A program made the translations under genes and the position numbers. 64,000 bases of DNA from Bacillus sp. UNC438CL73TsuS30 (GTDB lineage Bacteria > Bacillota > Bacilli > Bacillales > Cytobacillaceae). The notes below the pieces were generated by a model. That model worked only from the letters and a program-made list of their open reading frames with translations. It made no database searches and had not been told where the DNA came from. Of the stretch, positions 17,581-26,289 are shown one piece after another (position 1 is the first letter of the stretch; every line of letters starts with the position of its first letter). The DNA is taken from contig NZ_KI535299.1 of NCBI RefSeq assembly GCF_000482325.1, positions 49,326 to 113,325 of the forward strand. Direction: 5' to 3'.

Positions 17581-18993
17581 CTATACACCATTCAGCAAAA
17601 TCTTTTTTAGGGTTAAGATCCCCTTTTCCATTTCCTCAAAGCTTGCATAGGAATACGATAAGCGAATCGATGATTGATAGTCATGATAAATATAACCCGG
17701 ATTAATTAACACGTTTTCATTTACACATTGCTTAAATAGTTTTTGCATATTGATCTTTTTGTTAAAGAGAACCCAAATAAATAATCCTCCTGATGGTTTG
17801 GACCAAGAAGCAACATCACTAAAATGTAGAGTAAGTAATTGCAGAAGGTAATCTCTTCTCTCTTTAAGGATGGTTCGAACCTTCTTTAAATGATTTTCAT
17901 ACATCCCTGATACAAGTAGCTCTTTTACTAGTAACTGAGACAAATAACTTGAACCATAATCGGTTTGCATTCTCACATCCCGAAGGCGGTTAATGACCGC
18001 TTCAGGTCCCGTCAACCATCCAATGCGAAGACCAGGCGCAATCGTTTTTGAAAAACTGCCAATATATAAAACTTGTCCATTTTTATCTAATACTTTTATT
18101 GGAGCTGGGGGCGGCTCATCCATCCATAAATCTCTAAAAATATCATCTTCAATGATCGGAAGTTGATAATGCTGGCATTTTTCTAGCAAGATTTTTCTTT
18201 GTTCCAATGACATACTAGTTGTTGTCGGATTGTGAAAGGTAGGGTTGATAAACAGGGCAGAGGCGTTTCTTGTAAAGGTTTGTTGAAATAACTCCTCGAT
18301 TCTTACTCCATTCCCATCGACAGGGATTCTTTTGATTATCATCTCTGCCGGAAATAGATTGACGGAATGTAAGTACGAAGGGCTTTCTAGAAACACGGTT
18401 GACCCCCTTTTCAATATCCCTACTGTAATTAATTTAAGTGCCTGTAAGGCGCCTGAGACGATTAATATACATTCCGGCTTTATCTTGATGCCGCTTTTTT
18501 GGAGATGCCTACTAATCTCTTTTCTTAATCCCAGATCCCCTAACCCATCACCGTACCCAAAATCCTGAATCTGGGTTGAGACTGTCCCCATTGCTTCGGC
18601 GATTTCTGCATGTGGAAACAGGTCAGGTCCAAGCTCCCCTTTACTTAGTTGGATTAAATCCTTTCTCGTTTCTAATTCATTAATCAGTTGGACCGTATGT
18701 ACACTTGAGGGCTGCAGGGACCATTTCGTTAAATCATTCCAGTCTGGGGGAGATATTTCCGAATCAAGGGACCATTGATTGTGAATGACATATATACCGC
18801 TGCCTGCTTTTCCCTCCAATAAACCCTCAGACTTGACGATTTCGATTGCGGTTATGACTGTACTTCTGTTGACACCAAATTTTTCCGCTATTTCTCGTTG
18901 GGTTGGGATCTTACTCCCAATCACCCATTCGCCCTGTTCAATTTTCTCCCGCATCCAGTGAACGATTTGCAGGTATCGAGGCTTTTTATTCAT
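17581..18993 (-). CDS. MocR-type (GntR/aminotransferase) transcriptional regulator
   Basis: An N-terminal GntR winged helix (YLQIVHWMREKIEQGEW...REIAEKFGVNRSTV) is joined to an aminotransferase-like PLP domain with the lysine motif SFSKTIAPGLRIGW. Such MocR proteins sense PLP or amino compounds. I place the start at ATG 18993 (about 470 aa); ATG 19002 and TTG 19035 are also in frame and no ribosome binding site decides. It is divergent from a DMT exporter, its likely target. AATTGG-containing direct repeats at 19034-19045 and 19107-19118 are possible binding sites. It resembles the second MocR at 57870, which also faces an exporter. Confidence 0.87.
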   Translation of the reverse strand: MNKKPRYLQIVHWMREKIEQGEWVIGSKIPTQREIAEKFGVNRSTVITAIEIVKSEGLLEGKAGSGIYVIHNQWSLDSEISPPDWNDLTKWSLQPSSVHTVQLINELETRKDLIQLSKGELGPDLFPHAEIAEAMGTVSTQIQDFGYGDGLGDLGLRKEISRHLQKSGIKIKPECILIVSGALQALKLITVGILKRGSTVFLESPSYLHSVNLFPAEMIIKRIPVDGNGVRIEELFQQTFTRNASALFINPTFHNPTTTSMSLEQRKILLEKCQHYQLPIIEDDIFRDLWMDEPPPAPIKVLDKNGQVLYIGSFSKTIAPGLRIGWLTGPEAVINRLRDVRMQTDYGSSYLSQLLVKELLVSGMYENHLKKVRTILKERRDYLLQLLTLHFSDVASWSKPSGGLFIWVLFNKKINMQKLFKQCVNENVLINPGYIYHDYQSSIRLSYSYASFEEMEKGILTLKKILLNGV

Positions 18994-19154
18994 AAACATC
19001 ATTCTTTCATATTTGTTGGTTTTTTTCTTATTCAATTGGTTGGCGATTTTGATTCTTTCCTATTTTATTATAATTTTACAAGAAATTCTATTTTGTATTG
19101 TTCTCTAATTGGCGGTTGACGCTCTTCAATATTTGAAAGAAATGAGGGAAAATC

Positions 19155-20057
19155 ATGAATGGTAGACTTTTCGTTGCTTATAGTTTGATCATTGTTGCAT
19201 GGGGATCGGCTTTTCCTGGAATCAAGGCTGCACTAGAATCGTATAGTCCGGAACATCTTGCCCTGTTCCGGCTATTGATTGGCTCCATTAGCCTCATTAT
19301 TTTTGCGGTGGTTAAAAAAATGAAACTACCAGATTTAAAGGATATCCCCGTCATCCTTTTACTTGGTTTTCTTGGCTTCATGACCTACCATACTGCTTTA
19401 AGTATTGGAGAAGGAACAGTGAGTGCCGGAATGGCTAGTTTGTTCGTATCCACCACACCTATAATCTCAGCTATTTTAGCAGTCGTTTTTTTAAAAGAAA
19501 AATTCCATAAAATAGGGTGGATTGGCTCACTAATCGCCTTTTTAGGTGTTGCGATAATTTCGTTCGGATCAGGAATTCCACAAACGGCGTATCTAAAAGG
19601 GGTTATCTTTATTTTGATTGCCGCCATGGGGGAGAGCTTTTATTTTATCTTTCAATCAAACTATTTAAAAAAATACGGTTTCATCCCTTTTACGATTTAT
19701 ACGATTTTTGCAGGTACGCTTTTCATGCTGATCTTTTTACCGGGTTTAGGAAATGAAATTGCTGCAGCTTCTTATTCTGCTACTTTTTCAGTTATTTATT
19801 TGGGGCTGGTTCCGACTGTTCTTCCATATTTGGCGATGGCCTATGTAACCGAAAATGCCGGTGCATTGGCTGCAACAAGCTCGTTATATTTAACTCCTGT
19901 CGCTGCATTTGTGATCTCTTGGATTTTTTTAAATGAAGTGCCTACATGGATTACGCTTGTCGGCGGGGTGATTACTTTAGTTGGGGTAAGTATATCCATC
20001 ATGAAGATTAAACAGGAAGATGTAACTCTCGGTTGTGAGGCAAATACTCGTGGTTGA
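19155..20057 (+). CDS. EamA/DMT-family transporter
   Basis: A 300-residue protein with about ten membrane helices and two EamA repeats, starting MNGRLFVAYSLIIVAWGSAF after a GAGGG site. Members usually export amino acids or other metabolites; the substrate is unknown here. It is divergent from a MocR regulator that probably controls it. The last ~13 residues (EDVTLGCEANTRG) lie beyond the final helix and are encoded by a short repetitive tract of ACGAG-type units that continues past the stop. The C-terminus therefore seems to have been formed by repeat sequence. Confidence 0.85.
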   Translation: MNGRLFVAYSLIIVAWGSAFPGIKAALESYSPEHLALFRLLIGSISLIIFAVVKKMKLPDLKDIPVILLLGFLGFMTYHTALSIGEGTVSAGMASLFVSTTPIISAILAVVFLKEKFHKIGWIGSLIAFLGVAIISFGSGIPQTAYLKGVIFILIAAMGESFYFIFQSNYLKKYGFIPFTIYTIFAGTLFMLIFLPGLGNEIAAASYSATFSVIYLGLVPTVLPYLAMAYVTENAGALAATSSLYLTPVAAFVISWIFLNEVPTWITLVGGVITLVGVSISIMKIKQEDVTLGCEANTRG

Positions 20058-20078
20058 GCGCTGAATACTCTCGTTTTC
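20033..20078 (-). repeat. Short ACGAG(AG)TATT direct repeats overlapping a gene end
   Basis: On the minus strand, units of about 21-23 bases begin ACGAGAGTATT, ACGAGTATT and then partial GAGAGTTA, each preceded by CAACC. They cover the last codons of the DMT transporter and the bases after its stop. Confidence 0.55.
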
Positions 20079-20219
20079 CGATCTAATAACCACAAAAACA
20101 GATTTGGTCCGATTTTCCATATTAAGTACATAAAATTTATTACCGATATCCCCCAAAATATGATATACCAATATCATAGATGTTCACAAAATATACATAA
20201 ATCGGGGGAATTAAAAGAC

Positions 20220-20888
20220 ATGACGGTTCTACAAATTTTAAGTTTAATTGGAATCGATATTCTGTTATCGGGTGATAATGCTGTGGTTATCGCATTAGCT
20301 GCGAGTAAAGTACCACAGCACATGAGAAATCGAGCCATTTTCGGCGGGACATTAATGGCGATTGTATTAAGGATTCTAGCAGCAACAGTATTAATTCAGT
20401 TTCTAGAATTCCCGTTTGTGCAATTAGTGGGCGGTTTAATCTTATTGCGTATCAGCTACAATTTAATCGCACATAAAGAAGAAGACGACCCGAATATCAA
20501 ACAATCCGACAAAGTTCTAGGAGCAATCAAAACGATTGCGATTGCCGATTTCGCCATGTCTATTGATAATGTGATTGCGTTATCAAGCGTTGCGGAAGGC
20601 ATTCTACCGATTGCAATTGGAATTCTCATCTCCATCCCAATCATTATTTTTGGTAGCAAATTACTAATGAATTTAATGGAGAAATTCCCCATCATCGTGT
20701 ATGCTGGTGCAGGACTATTAACCTTTGCTGCTGGTAAAATGATGGTTGAAGATAAAGGATTAGAAAAGTTCCACATCTTAGTTCCAGAATCCTTTCACAT
20801 AGTTATTCCAATTGCTATGGCTATCATTTTGGTGGTAGCAGTATTTGTAAAGAACAACATGACAAAAGAAGAAAAAGCTGCAGCATAA
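20220..20888 (+). CDS. TerC-family integral membrane protein
   Basis: A 222-residue membrane protein with the two TerC signatures carrying conserved acidic residues, IDILLSGDNAVVIALA near the N-terminus and DFAMSIDNVIALSS near residue 125. TerC-family proteins in Bacillus are linked to manganese export and metalation of secreted enzymes. The start at 20220 follows CGGGGGAA; an in-frame upstream start adds 20 non-conserved residues. I looked for the manganese yybP-ykoY riboswitch that often precedes such genes and did not see it. It ends in a strong terminator, so it is its own unit. Confidence 0.88.
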   Translation: MTVLQILSLIGIDILLSGDNAVVIALAASKVPQHMRNRAIFGGTLMAIVLRILAATVLIQFLEFPFVQLVGGLILLRISYNLIAHKEEDDPNIKQSDKVLGAIKTIAIADFAMSIDNVIALSSVAEGILPIAIGILISIPIIIFGSKLLMNLMEKFPIIVYAGAGLLTFAAGKMMVEDKGLEKFHILVPESFHIVIPIAMAIILVVAVFVKNNMTKEEKAAA

Positions 20889-20893
20889 TGAGG

Positions 20894-20920
20894 AAAAGCA
20901 CCGATTAATCGGTGCTTTTT
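20894..20920 (+). terminator. Terminator of the terC-like gene
   Basis: AAGCACCGAT and ATCGGTGCTT form a near-perfect stem followed by T residues, a few bases after the stop codon. Confidence 0.88.
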
Positions 20921-20950
20921 CTACTTATTCATACTTAATTCTTAAGTAAT

Positions 20951-20974
20951 CTTACGAGGACATCTCCTCGTAAG
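20951..20974. promoter_or_regulatory. Perfect 10-bp inverted repeat upstream of the ddlR-like gene
   Basis: CTTACGAGGA and TCCTCGTAAG are separated by four bases. No T-run follows, so it is more likely an operator or an RNA hairpin than a terminator. It lies about 100 bases before the regulator gene. Confidence 0.45.
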
Positions 20975-21078
20975 CATCAAATAGTACACACCTACCACTA
21001 CACCGTAAAAATACATATGGTGTGGACCTTTTAGAAAAGGCGCTTGTATGTAAAAATGTTAGCAAGGGGGTGAATGCA

Positions 21079-22527
21079 GTGTTTAACGATTTTAAGTTAA
21101 CGGAAGGCCGTCCTGTATATATTCAACTGAAGGAATATTTAAAAAGAATGATCACCAATGGGCATATACTTGAGCACCAAAAGCTTCCATCCACCCGTGA
21201 ACTTAGCACATTATTATCCATCAGCCGAAACACCGTTCTAACGGCATATGCGGATTTGGAACAAGAAGGCATGATCTATGCGGTAAAAGGAAAAGGAAAC
21301 TTTGTAAGTCACGTTGAGACCTTCAAATCCCCATCCAACCAGTTGAATTGGATTGAAAAAATCAATGAGCAATCCTATTTGGCAGAAGAAATGGACCTCA
21401 TGAAGCATGGAGTCCGCTGGAATAAGGAAATGATTTCATTTACTAGTATCGCACCTGATGAAAAGCTGTTTGATGTAGAAAATTTTAAAAGAGCTTTTTT
21501 AAATCGGATGTCCATTGAGGGTGACATTGTTCTGAACTATGGATATGCAAAGGGCTATAAACCACTGATCGAATACTTGCTTCACTACATGGAAATTAAA
21601 GGGGTAGACATTCGAAATAAGGATATTTTAATTACCAATGGCTTCACGGAAGCTTTGGATCTCCTTCTATCCTCTTTAAATAAAAAGAACGGCCGTGTTA
21701 TTTGTGAAAATCCAACCCATCATTCCGCCCTTAAGCTCTTTCGATTGCATGGCTTTGAAATCGATGGAATTGAAATGGAGGATGACGGTGTCAATATTAG
21801 GAAATTAGAAACATCCTTATCAAAAAAGGAATATGATTTTGTCTACTTGATTCCGTCTTATCATAATCCAACTGGAATCGTAACGTCCTCTGAAAAAAGG
21901 AAGGAAATCATGGAACTATTTTCCGCCTATCAGCTTCCAATCGTTGAGGATGGATTTAATGAAGAATTACGTTACTCAGGGTCACATCTGGCACCGTTGG
22001 CTGCTTTCGCGGGACGCGGCAATCATGTCATTTATATTAGTAGCTTTTCTAAAATTCTTTTTCCTGGCCTACGGGTTGGGTGGATTTTAGCAGACAAAGA
22101 GTTGATTTATTACTTGGAAAGTATGAAAAGAGCTCGAACAATTCATACGTCTACATTGGACCAAGCGGTGTTATATCAATATTTGAATGATGGCTACTTT
22201 GAGAAGTATATAAAAAAAGCTAAATCCGTCTATAAGAAAAAGTATGAATTAGCTGTTCATTATTGTAAGCAACTTATTCCTTTTAAACGGTTAACGGGTG
22301 ACGGTGGACTCCACCTTTTTATAGAACTTGAAAACAATATCGATGCACGGAAACTTTTAGAAAAATGTTACCAAAACGGAGTTGTTTTTTCTCCGGGCGA
22401 TGTTTTTTACACAGACAGTAGTGGAAAGCATACGTTACGTTTAGGATTTTCCAGGCTGAAAGAGAGCGAGATTATTGAGGGAATTAAAATCATCGGTGAC
22501 ACGATAAAAAATCATTATGGGGGATAA
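21079..22527 (+). CDS. DdlR-like MocR-type regulator
   Basis: A GntR winged helix (VYIQLKEYLKRMI...STRELSTLLSISRNTVLTAY) is fused to an aminotransferase-like domain with the PLP lysine in ISSFSKILFPGLRVGW. I choose GTG 21079 (482 aa) because it lies nine bases after AAGGGGG; a GTG at 21022 is in frame but has no ribosome binding site. The next gene, four bases on, is a D-Ala-D-Ala ligase. DdlR of Brevibacillus brevis is a MocR regulator of just such a ligase, so this is probably its counterpart, here co-transcribed with its target. That regulatory link is inference. Confidence 0.82.
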   Translation: MFNDFKLTEGRPVYIQLKEYLKRMITNGHILEHQKLPSTRELSTLLSISRNTVLTAYADLEQEGMIYAVKGKGNFVSHVETFKSPSNQLNWIEKINEQSYLAEEMDLMKHGVRWNKEMISFTSIAPDEKLFDVENFKRAFLNRMSIEGDIVLNYGYAKGYKPLIEYLLHYMEIKGVDIRNKDILITNGFTEALDLLLSSLNKKNGRVICENPTHHSALKLFRLHGFEIDGIEMEDDGVNIRKLETSLSKKEYDFVYLIPSYHNPTGIVTSSEKRKEIMELFSAYQLPIVEDGFNEELRYSGSHLAPLAAFAGRGNHVIYISSFSKILFPGLRVGWILADKELIYYLESMKRARTIHTSTLDQAVLYQYLNDGYFEKYIKKAKSVYKKKYELAVHYCKQLIPFKRLTGDGGLHLFIELENNIDARKLLEKCYQNGVVFSPGDVFYTDSSGKHTLRLGFSRLKESEIIEGIKIIGDTIKNHYGG

Positions 22528-22531
22528 AAAA

Positions 22532-23458
22532 ATGAGAGTTGGCGTTATTATGGGAGGGGTTTCTTCCGAGAAACAAGTTTCGCTCATGACAGGTGAAGAA
22601 ATGATGGTGCAATTAGATAAAAATAAATATGAAATTCTACCGATCCAACTAGATCACAAAGAAGATTTAGTGGAAAAGGCGAGAAATCTTGATGTTGCGC
22701 TACTAGCGCTGCATGGCAAGTACGGTGAGGATGGCACCATTCAAGGGACCCTTGAAACCCTTGGAGTTCCTTATACAGGGAGCAACGTCTTGTCCAGCAG
22801 CTTGTGCATGGATAAGAATATCTCGAAAAAAATCATCCGGTATGAAGGAGTGCAAACACCGGATTGGATTCACCTAACGAGCATGGATGAACTTAATATG
22901 GATGAACTAGGCAAGATGGGATACCCAGTAGTGGTGAAACCGAATTCAGGCGGTTCAAGTGTTGGCGTAAAAATTGTTTATGACAAAGACTCGGTAACGT
23001 CTGCGATTGCTGAGGTATTCAAATGTGATACCGAAGTGGTGATTGAAAAATGTATAAACGGTGAGGAAATCACTTGTTCGATATTGGACGGACAGCTTTT
23101 ACCAGTCATTTCCATTCGTCATAAGGGAGAGTTTTTTGATTATTCCTCCAAATATGATGATGTGGCTACCATTGAAGAAGTGGTCGAGCTCTCGCCTGAA
23201 ACACAAAACCTTGTCGCAATTGCAGCAATGACTTGCTATAAAGCATTAAAATGTAGTGTTTATGCCCGAATCGACATGATGATTCAAAACGGGATCCCTT
23301 ATGTTTTGGAAGTGAATTCGTTACCTGGGATGACAAAAAATAGCCTGTTGCCAAAAAGCGCACAAGCAGCGGGGATCCCTTATCATAAGCTGCTAGACAT
23401 GATCATTGAAAATTCACTTAAAGTAAGAGAAATGGAAGGTTTTAAAAAGAGATTATAA
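22532..23458 (+). CDS. ddl: D-alanine--D-alanine ligase (short form)
   Basis: A 308-residue ATP-grasp enzyme that joins two D-alanines for peptidoglycan. It shows VIMGGVSSEKQVSLMTG at the N-terminus, ALHGKYGEDGTIQG near residue 65, the ATP-grasp loop KPNSGGSSVG near 140 and the metal-binding end VLEVNSLPGMTKNSLLP. The start at 22532 follows GGGGG eight bases upstream. It is expressed with the MocR regulator before it. The organism may have another ddl next to murF, so this could be a second, regulated copy. Confidence 0.9.
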   Translation: MRVGVIMGGVSSEKQVSLMTGEEMMVQLDKNKYEILPIQLDHKEDLVEKARNLDVALLALHGKYGEDGTIQGTLETLGVPYTGSNVLSSSLCMDKNISKKIIRYEGVQTPDWIHLTSMDELNMDELGKMGYPVVVKPNSGGSSVGVKIVYDKDSVTSAIAEVFKCDTEVVIEKCINGEEITCSILDGQLLPVISIRHKGEFFDYSSKYDDVATIEEVVELSPETQNLVAIAAMTCYKALKCSVYARIDMMIQNGIPYVLEVNSLPGMTKNSLLPKSAQAAGIPYHKLLDMIIENSLKVREMEGFKKRL

Positions 23459-23491
23459 ACACTAACTAGAAATTCCATTGGAAGGATAAAA

Positions 23492-23520
23492 AACCCTTCG
23501 TTTGAATAGAAACGAAGGGT
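23492..23520 (-). terminator. Terminator of the PucG-like aminotransferase gene
   Basis: ACCCTTCGTTT and AAACGAAGGGT form an 11-bp stem, followed on the minus strand by five T. It may also stop ddl transcription from the other side. Confidence 0.85.
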
Positions 23521-23537
23521 CCGTTATAAAAATCTTA

Positions 23538-24695
23538 TCACTTGCTTAGTGCAGACAAGAAAACCTTTTGTGCGGCTCTAACTCCTGCCCCAGGTTCAAA
23601 TGAATAGGAAAAATCCTGTAACCCCGCTTCGATTAGAGAAACAGCTTCGAGGATATCACTTGGGAAGCAATAGCCCATATGTCCAAATCTAAAAATTTCA
23701 CCTTGCAGATGGCCAAGCCCGCCGGCAAAATCAAGGTGATATTTCTTCTTTAAATGTCCTAAATAAGCAGAAAGGTCTATTCCTTCTGGGGTCCGAATCG
23801 CCGTGATTGTTGGCGAGGCAAACTCATCACTGGTCAATAATCCAATGGAGAGAGCCTTCATGGCTTCACGAACCATATTTTTCATTACTTCATGTCGTTC
23901 GACGGTTTGTGAAAATCCGCCTTCCTCCTCAATTAAGTCACATACCGCAGAAAGTCCCATAATCAAGGAAATTGCAGGCGTGTTAGGTGTCATCCCCTTT
24001 GTAGCCCACTCCCGATAACTCAATAAATTTAAATAATACGCAGGTGTAGGATTCGCCTCGATCACTTTCCAGGCTCTTTCACTTACACTTAAAAGAGAAA
24101 GTCCTGGTGGAAGCATCATTGCTTTTTGTGAACCTGTTACAAGAATATCAATACCCCATTCGTCCATTTCAGCTGGAGCACCGCCAATACAGCTCACCCC
24201 ATCGACAATGAAGAGTGCTTCTGTATGAGTGCGCACCACCTCGCCTAATTGATTGATCGGGTTTAAGATTCCGGTAGAAGTTTCATTATAAGTTGCAAAA
24301 ACAGCTTTAATGTTGGATAACGGCTTCAAAAATTCAGTTAGAACTTCTTCCGTACAGGCCTCTCCCCAATTCTTTGCAAGCTTATGTACATGAAAGCCGT
24401 ATTTCTCACAAATTGAAACGAAGTAATCACCGAAGGCGCCAACCGTGATAACGACTACTTCTTCTCCAGGAGAAACGGTATTGACTGCAGCCGCTTCTAA
24501 CGCAGCTGTTCCCCCTGAGGGTAGAAGCAAAATATCTTGCTTTGTCCCGAAAATAGGCTTCACTCGATGTGTTGTTTCTTGATATAACTTAACAAATTCC
24601 TCCGTACGATGACTAATCATATTCTGCGCCATGGCCAGTTCTACTTTTTTAGGAATTGGTGTCGGCCCTGGATGTCTTAATATATTTGGATACAT
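23538..24695 (-). CDS. Alanine--glyoxylate aminotransferase family protein (PucG-like)
   Basis: A 385-residue class V PLP aminotransferase. It has the N-terminal PGPTPIP substrate-loop signature, the HRTEEF motif, LPSGGTAALEAA near residue 60 and the Schiff-base lysine in VTGSQKAMMLPPG near residue 195. In B. subtilis, PucG is the ureidoglycine--glyoxylate aminotransferase of purine breakdown. The xanthine dehydrogenase cluster begins 0.8 kb upstream on the same strand, which favours that role; a plain alanine/serine--glyoxylate aminotransferase is the alternative. It follows a DUF1904 gene by 24 bases and is likely co-transcribed with it. Confidence 0.8.
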   Translation of the reverse strand: MYPNILRHPGPTPIPKKVELAMAQNMISHRTEEFVKLYQETTHRVKPIFGTKQDILLLPSGGTAALEAAAVNTVSPGEEVVVITVGAFGDYFVSICEKYGFHVHKLAKNWGEACTEEVLTEFLKPLSNIKAVFATYNETSTGILNPINQLGEVVRTHTEALFIVDGVSCIGGAPAEMDEWGIDILVTGSQKAMMLPPGLSLLSVSERAWKVIEANPTPAYYLNLLSYREWATKGMTPNTPAISLIMGLSAVCDLIEEEGGFSQTVERHEVMKNMVREAMKALSIGLLTSDEFASPTITAIRTPEGIDLSAYLGHLKKKYHLDFAGGLGHLQGEIFRFGHMGYCFPSDILEAVSLIEAGLQDFSYSFEPGAGVRAAQKVFLSALSK

Positions 24696-24719
24696 GCCTT
24701 TCCCTCCGTTCTATAAAGA

Positions 24720-25055
24720 TTATTCTTCAGCAAAACTCTTCCCATTGAAATAATAATCAGACTCTTTAAACGTACTAAAAGCAACTTCTACTTCGGGGAT
24801 CTCGATGGTCTGAACCTGTTTCGTGATAATGTTCGCAAATTCGTCCCGAATTTCCTGCCCTCTTTCAAACCATTTCACTTCAATAAATGGATATCCCGGC
24901 ACCTCTCTTTCATCAAAAACAAAGGTAGATTGGACAACCTCTAGCGTAAAATTGTCCGTCCCACAGGCACATAGATCCGCTAATTCCTGAACGAGTGGTT
25001 TACTAATCGTTTTCACCTGCTCAACTGTTACTCCTCGAATAAATAAATGAGGCAC
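24720..25055 (-). CDS. DUF1904 family protein
   Basis: A 111-residue soluble protein that looks like the DUF1904 family, with a tautomerase-like beginning (PHLFIRGVTVEQVKTI, Pro at position 2). No activity is established. It precedes the PucG-like aminotransferase by 24 bases and probably shares its transcript. The ATG follows GGGAGGGG. Confidence 0.72.
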   Translation of the reverse strand: MPHLFIRGVTVEQVKTISKPLVQELADLCACGTDNFTLEVVQSTFVFDEREVPGYPFIEVKWFERGQEIRDEFANIITKQVQTIEIPEVEVAFSTFKESDYYFNGKSFAEE

Positions 25056-25322
25056 TTCAAAACCCCTCCCGTTTTTTGTAATCTACTCCGATTATAATCG
25101 TTACCTTGCTTGTTTCCAATAAACTCGCCTTCCCTCACGATTTCCATCACTTCAAAACGGACTTCCCAAAAAAGTTGTGCTAATAGTTTCAGGGTTTTCA
25201 CTACTTTATCAGAAAATTGAAAATTATTTTTTTCAAAAAAGCAATTGAAGATTTTAATGAATTATATTAAAATGGTTTCTTTGCTGGCATATTAATGATA
25301 TATCATAATCCGGAGGGAAATC

Positions 25323-25451
25323 ATGAGCAAAACAGAAGAATTGAAACAGGAATTACAGGTCTTAACCAGTCGACGTGAACGGATGCAGAAGAACCTTTAT
25401 GAAGTGGAAAAACGCATTAATGAGATTGTTAATGAATTGAAAAAAAAATAA
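25323..25451 (+). CDS. Small coiled-coil protein, 42 aa
   Basis: An ATG with an excellent site (CCGGAGG, six bases upstream) opens a 42-codon frame. It encodes an almost purely helical, highly charged peptide (for example KQELQVLTSRRERMQKNLYE). The heptad pattern suggests a short coiled coil. I do not recognise the family. It stands alone on the plus strand between the DUF1904 and XdhC-like genes and shares the terminator that follows. Confidence 0.65.
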   Translation: MSKTEELKQELQVLTSRRERMQKNLYEVEKRINEIVNELKKK

Positions 25452-25458
25452 GTATTTA

Positions 25459-25487
25459 AACCAGAGGAACCGTCCGTCCCTCTGGTC
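25459..25487. terminator. Bidirectional hairpin of the CCAGAGGAACC type
   Basis: ACCAGAGG and CCTCTGGT pair around AACCGTCCGTC-type loop sequence. It overlaps the pucA stop codon and follows the small coiled-coil gene. Related hairpins lie at 50312 and 54053. Confidence 0.65.
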
Positions 25488-26271
25488 AAAGTTTCACTTT
25501 TATAGGCTTTTTTTCCTTGCTGACTTTGATGATTTCTCCGATAATCCCGATAGCAATTTCCTCCGATGTTTCTGAGTCAATTTTCAATCCAATTGGGGAA
25601 TAAACCTGTTCCAACTGTTCTGGTGTGACCCCTTCACTTTTTAGTTTTTCACATACATGGATGGCCCTTCGTTTACTGGCAACCATTCCAATATAGGCAC
25701 ACGGAAATTGTAGTGCAGTTTTTAAGGCAATATCATCACAATCCTTTGTAAAAATCGCCACATAGGACTTTTCATTTAGATTTGCTGCGAGCAAGGCCTT
25801 TTCAATATCTTCATTCACAAATAGATTAGACGCATGAGGAAAGCGTTCCCTCGTACAATAACCTACACGATCATCGACAATGCAATAGGGATATTCAAGG
25901 AAATCCGCAAGCTTTGCCACAGCGTAGCCTATATGACCAGCTCCAACCAGAACGAGTTCTGGCCTGCTGGTATACACTTCAATAAAAACCCGTAACGTCC
26001 CGCCACAATCCATGTCAATCCCATCTTTTGCGTATTTATTCAATTTATATTCAACGATATTCGATTGGCCATTTTCGATCGCCTTTACACATTCTTCGAT
26101 CACATAGTGTTCAGCCAAGCCCCCTCCGACAGTCCCTTCTATCGTACCATCACGGTAAACAATCATTTTCCCTACATGCCTGGGAGTGGAACCCTTTGAC
26201 TCAATAATCATGGCTAAAGCAAAGGTTTCATTTTGACGTGTCAGCATTCCCACTTTTTCCATCAGCAGCAT
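25486..26271 (-). CDS. pucA: XdhC/CoxI-family molybdoenzyme maturation protein (PucA)
   Basis: A 261-residue XdhC-family protein that binds molybdenum cofactor and helps insert its sulfurated form into xanthine dehydrogenase. The N-terminal domain has GSTPRHVGKMIV and GTVGGGLAE, and the C-terminal part is a Rossmann fold (LVLVGAGHIGYAVA near residue 112). It is the last gene of the puc operon, 18 bases after the FAD subunit gene. Confidence 0.88.
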   Translation of the reverse strand: MLLMEKVGMLTRQNETFALAMIIESKGSTPRHVGKMIVYRDGTIEGTVGGGLAEHYVIEECVKAIENGQSNIVEYKLNKYAKDGIDMDCGGTLRVFIEVYTSRPELVLVGAGHIGYAVAKLADFLEYPYCIVDDRVGYCTRERFPHASNLFVNEDIEKALLAANLNEKSYVAIFTKDCDDIALKTALQFPCAYIGMVASKRRAIHVCEKLKSEGVTPEQLEQVYSPIGLKIDSETSEEIAIGIIGEIIKVSKEKKPIKVKL

Positions 26272-26289
26272 GAAAATCTCCCCCCTTTT

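Noticed and set aside
20058..20219. yybP-ykoY manganese riboswitch before the terC-like gene
   Set aside because: The expected conserved loops are not present in the 160-base gap.
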